This document shows, one piece after another, positions 51,990 to 53,794 of a DNA stretch of 53,794 bases. Position 1 is the stretch's first letter, and each line of letters starts with the position of its first letter. Both the position numbers and the translations under genes were made by a program. The notes beneath the pieces were generated by a model. It ran no database searches. It was not told the origin of the DNA and saw nothing but the letters and a program-made list of their open reading frames with translations. Origin of the DNA: a virus; IMG/VR virus record IMGVR_UViG_3300015360_000054, positions 1 to 53,794 of that record; one strand, given 5' to 3'.

Positions 51990-52542
51990 GATCCCCAACT
52001 CCTATTATGTAGGCATTGCCCTGAGCGGTTATTGTAAATTTACGGCCTATAAAAGTTCCTGATACATTTGTAAAGGGGCTAGTAATAGGTTCTTTTACCA
52101 TCTGACCGTTTTGTGTTGCGTAAACCATCTCATCTGAAGTCGAATAGTCTAGGCCAAATATTGACTCGTTCTTTCCCTCTATGTTGGATGATGGGCCTCC
52201 TAAATACAAAAGTGCATAGCCTCTGGAAACTTTTATATATTCAAACTGGTTTTTAGAAAGGCGCTTTTTAAGAAACATAATGCCTGGGTCTGATAATACA
52301 ACGGTCTTTAATAGTTCTTCGGCGTTTTCTTGCGATTTAACTACTGACAACGCGTTCTCTAGTTCCTTTTGGGCTTTTTCGAGTCTTTCTTCGACGCGGT
52401 GTGAATATGCTACTTCACGTTCTTCAATTTCAGCCTTTTGGCCATGTTCCTCCTTATCGGAGATACGGAGTTGGGCCCAAATCCACGCGATGGCTAGGGC
52501 AATAGGTGTGAGCGTTTTAAGTATGTTTTCTAGATCGTACAT
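51967..52542 (-). CDS. Membrane-anchored coiled-coil protein with a PAS-like domain (lysis cassette)
   Basis: A 191-residue protein. A single membrane helix at about 9-26 (LTPIALAIAWIWAQLRI) is followed by a charged coiled coil (EEREVAYSHRVEERLEKAQKELE, given shortened) up to ~75. Residues ~85-190 show a PAS-like order: SDPGIMFLKKRLS, FEYIKVSRGYALLYLGGPSSNIEGK, SIFGLDYSTSDEMVYATQNGQ, GTFIGRKFTITAQG and AYIIGVGD. The N-terminal half resembles an i-spanin. Placed between holin and endolysin genes, it could be a spanin-like or holin-regulating protein. The PAS reading is by eye and uncertain. Confidence 0.6.
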   Translation of the reverse strand: MYDLENILKTLTPIALAIAWIWAQLRISDKEEHGQKAEIEEREVAYSHRVEERLEKAQKELENALSVVKSQENAEELLKTVVLSDPGIMFLKKRLSKNQFEYIKVSRGYALLYLGGPSSNIEGKNESIFGLDYSTSDEMVYATQNGQMVKEPITSPFTNVSGTFIGRKFTITAQGNAYIIGVGDHEFNQKT

Positions 52543-52783
52543 AGAACGAGTATCCTGTAACTATGTTAAGGAATATGAACGTCTCTAGTATCCACCATTC
52601 TGAAAGCAAGGCGGTGAGCTCGTGAAATACCGGAGTGTCATATTTTAACATTAGTGCTAATAGCCCTGCAATGGCTACAGTTATATAAGTAATCCCCGAG
52701 CTCGCTGCCCAATACTCCTTACATTTGATTTGGGCGACCCCAGCTAAACATAGTGTGATTATCCATACAAATATCTCTATCAT
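52517..52783 (-). CDS. Holin-like protein
   Basis: An 88-residue protein with three likely membrane helices: residues 2-18 (IEIFVWIITLCLAGVAQ), 26-45 (AASSGITYITVAIAGLLAL) and 63-81 (WWILETFIFLNIVTGYSF), and a short basic tail (VRSRKHT). Size and topology fit a class I holin. It overlaps the TerS gene by 4 bases (ATGA) and the next membrane protein gene by 26. It should permeabilise the inner membrane to let the GH24 endolysin out. Confidence 0.75.
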   Translation of the reverse strand: MIEIFVWIITLCLAGVAQIKCKEYWAASSGITYITVAIAGLLALMLKYDTPVFHELTALLSEWWILETFIFLNIVTGYSFYVRSRKHT

Positions 52784-53175
52784 TTGAGAAGTCTCTTCAT
52801 TAGCTCGCCGTAGTTACCGGAGCCAAACTCATTGATTTGAACGTTTGTTTGGCTGCTCGGGATTGAGCTCTTTTCTTCATCAATTCTCATCTGGTGAGCA
52901 AACTTAAGAAGATCTAGTAAGTCTTTTTCTGAATCATAAGATGTTGTGTCGATCTTGGTGTCTATCATTTTATCGAGAACTTGTGCTAGTTTAGACCTGT
53001 TCCGATACCCGGTGTCTAAATATACGTTCGTGATAAATCTTTTAACATCATTTTTTTCGAGAATTTCTTGCACCTGAAATAGAGGCATATCGAGCTGAAA
53101 CGCAGTCTCTTGTGCAGACTGCGTTTCGAGGTACGTTTGTGCCACTACGAGATTTTCGGGTACAATTTTCAACAT
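52780..53175 (-). CDS. terS: Terminase small subunit
   Basis: Encodes 131 residues from ATG 53175. A GTG at 53190 lies in the promoter -10 region and is rejected. The N-terminal region (VAQTYLETQSAQETAFQLDMP in short form, then FQVQEILEKNDVKRFI) is a helix-turn-helix of the type that binds packaging sites. VYLDTGYRNRSKLAQVLDKMID and LLDLLKFAHQMR resemble small terminase sequences. First gene of the late strand; TerL comes three genes later. The ATG is five bases after the promoter -10, so the mRNA should be leaderless. Confidence 0.72.
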   Translation of the reverse strand: MLKIVPENLVVAQTYLETQSAQETAFQLDMPLFQVQEILEKNDVKRFITNVYLDTGYRNRSKLAQVLDKMIDTKIDTTSYDSEKDLLDLLKFAHQMRIDEEKSSIPSSQTNVQINEFGSGNYGELMKRLLK

Positions 53176-53180
53176 AAGAT

Positions 53181-53209
53181 ATTTTATCACGGAGGATATA
53201 CGTTGTCAA
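53181..53209 (-). promoter_or_regulatory. Late promoter for terS-lysis-terL operon
   Basis: On the minus strand, TTGACA (53209-53204) and TAAAAT (53186-53181) with a 17-base spacer and GGAAAAATCCCCC upstream. The terS ATG at 53175 is five bases downstream of the -10, implying a leaderless transcript. Confidence 0.83.
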
Positions 53210-53377
53210 GGGGGATTTTTCCTATGTGTGTATTAGTTGGATTTGAAAAAAACCCAAAGTTTTACGTGGAGTGGGGTCCGCATGCTTTCTCCTTTAGGTA
53301 GTCTCTTAACCGCCCCTTTCAACCTTAAGTAGTAGTAGTATAATAGCTATTTTTCTAAAAAAACGACCTAAGGGGGG
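53210..53377. other. Divergent intergenic control region
   Basis: About 170 bases between the leftward late promoter and the rightward promoter. It holds A- and G-runs, a TATAAT at 53339-53344 without a good -35, and no convincing gene; a 25-codon ATG frame at 53224 lacks promoter support. It could hold the packaging site or an operator, but nothing proves that. Confidence 0.4.
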
Positions 53378-53406
53378 TTGACGTGGGCTCGGACCTAGGG
53401 TACATT
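53378..53406 (+). promoter_or_regulatory. Rightward promoter at the right end
   Basis: TTGACG at 53378-53383 and TACATT at 53401-53406 with a 17-base spacer, preceded by a CTAAAAAAAC tract 20 bases further up. Transcription should begin near 53413, giving a short leader with AGAGGA before the ATG at 53432. Confidence 0.75.
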
Positions 53407-53431
53407 GGGACATCAACAGAGGACTACCACA

Positions 53432-53659
53432 ATGCAGACCATCCACGAAATGCTCGCCTCGAATGACACCGTTGCCGTGCTCTACCAGAAAGCCGATGGT
53501 AGCATCAAATCCTACCTCCTGACGCACACTATGGCCCCCTCCTATGAGGCGAAGACAGATCGCGTTAAGGTAGCACCGCCTGCCCACCTCGTGAACGCTT
53601 GGGACCTAACCTCCCAGAAGTTCGTTTCCCTGAAGATTGAAGGAATTGTTCAATGCTAG
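53432..53659 (+). CDS. WYL_2 / Sm-like SH3 beta-barrel protein
   Basis: Encodes 75 residues; ATG 53432 has AGAGGA eight bases upstream, and the TTG at 53405 lies in the promoter. The pattern VAVLYQKADGSIKSYLLT, then RVKVAPPAHLVNAWDL and FVSLKIEGIV matches the small Sm-like/SH3 barrel family formerly called DUF2693, widespread in phages with unknown role. The gene is richer in G and C and in C-ending codons than the rest of the window, as is often seen for early, highly expressed genes. It overlaps the next small gene by seven bases. Confidence 0.65.
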   Translation: MQTIHEMLASNDTVAVLYQKADGSIKSYLLTHTMAPSYEAKTDRVKVAPPAHLVNAWDLTSQKFVSLKIEGIVQC

Positions 53660-53739
53660 AAGCTCTTATCCTTGGCTGCGCAAACGGTATGTCTATCGGC
53701 CTTATCGCCTACTTCGTGCTAGACCGGCTTGACCCATGA
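53653..53739 (+). CDS. 28-residue putative membrane protein
   Basis: A very short ORF, ATG 53653 to TGA 53739, overlapping the end of the gene before it by seven bases. Its sequence is a single hydrophobic helix (LILGCANGMSIGLIAYFVL) with a charged end (DRLDP), a typical phage small membrane protein. It is followed within ten bases by a terminator, so it closes a two-gene operon. Coding status rests on overlap and composition only. Confidence 0.5.
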   Translation: MLEALILGCANGMSIGLIAYFVLDRLDP

Positions 53740-53745
53740 GGCAAA

Positions 53746-53771
53746 GGGGGCTATACTGCCCCCGCCTTTTT
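53746..53771 (+). terminator. Intrinsic terminator at the right end
   Basis: Stem GGGGGC (53746-53751) and GCCCCC (53758-53763) with a six-base loop, then GCC and a T7 run to 53773. It ends the small rightward operon. Confidence 0.85.
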
Positions 53772-53794
53772 TTGCCTAGCGCCGATGTGAGCGC

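Noticed and set aside
53224-53301. A 25-codon plus-strand ORF (MCVLVGFEKNPKFY...) in the divergent control region
   Set aside because: No plus-strand promoter upstream and only a G-run as ribosome site; may be chance.
1-53794. Complete genome with matching ends
   Set aside because: No terminal repeat shared by the two ends was seen, and the first gene is truncated.

Overview
This window is a large part of the genome of a tailed double-stranded DNA phage, most likely a virulent siphovirus of a Gram-negative host. No host gene, integrase, lysogeny repressor, tRNA, IS element or CRISPR array was seen. The replication genes resemble the T5 toolkit: split NAD-dependent ligase, family A polymerase, small primase, DnaB-like helicase, UvsW/D10-like helicase, flap endonuclease and SbcCD. 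The tail is of lambda type, with M, L, K, I and J homologues in order and a two-ORF chaperone overlap. I suspect a marine gammaproteobacterial host, but nothing in the sequence proves it. The window ends are not obviously genome ends: base 1 lies inside a gene.

Layout. (1) Bases 1-4207, plus strand: a collagen-like fibre end, two tandem paralogous structural proteins, a small repeat protein, a GH130-like beta-propeller protein and a TPR plus FkbM-type methyltransferase protein. (2) Bases 4204-23756, plus strand: DNA and nucleotide metabolism. The ligase is split, with a GIY-YIG-like nuclease, a small ORF and thymidylate synthase between its halves. Then come a multi-HTH DNA-binding protein, helicase, MazG-like enzyme, primase, polymerase, PhoH-like ATPase, UvsW-like helicase, SSB, SbcD, SbcC, a PD-(D/E)XK resolvase, flap endonuclease, and NrdA and NrdB. 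(3) A bidirectional terminator at 23761-23788. (4) Bases 53175 down to 23794, minus strand: the late region, read as TerS, holin, a membrane protein with a PAS-like domain, endolysin, TerL, portal, protease-capsid fusion, connector, neck protein, tail terminator, tail tube, chaperones, tape measure, tail tip proteins, J, a giant repeat fibre and two small tail proteins. (5) Bases 53176-53794: a divergent control region and a short plus-strand early-type operon.

Regulation. At least nine sigma-70-type promoters share an exact 17-nt spacer, and most have an A-tract upstream of the -35. Several sit so close to the start codon that the mRNA should be leaderless. Strong hairpins end the DNA-binding-protein and SSB mini-operons, and one hairpin separates the tail-tube gene from the tail-chaperone promoter.

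Points most worth a second look: an in-frame amber codon in the gpI-like gene followed by another intact repeat unit; the leaderless promoter family; the interrupted ligase; a PAS-like domain in the lysis cassette; the +1-type chaperone overlap; and the propeller/methyltransferase pair beside Thr-rich collagen-like fibres.
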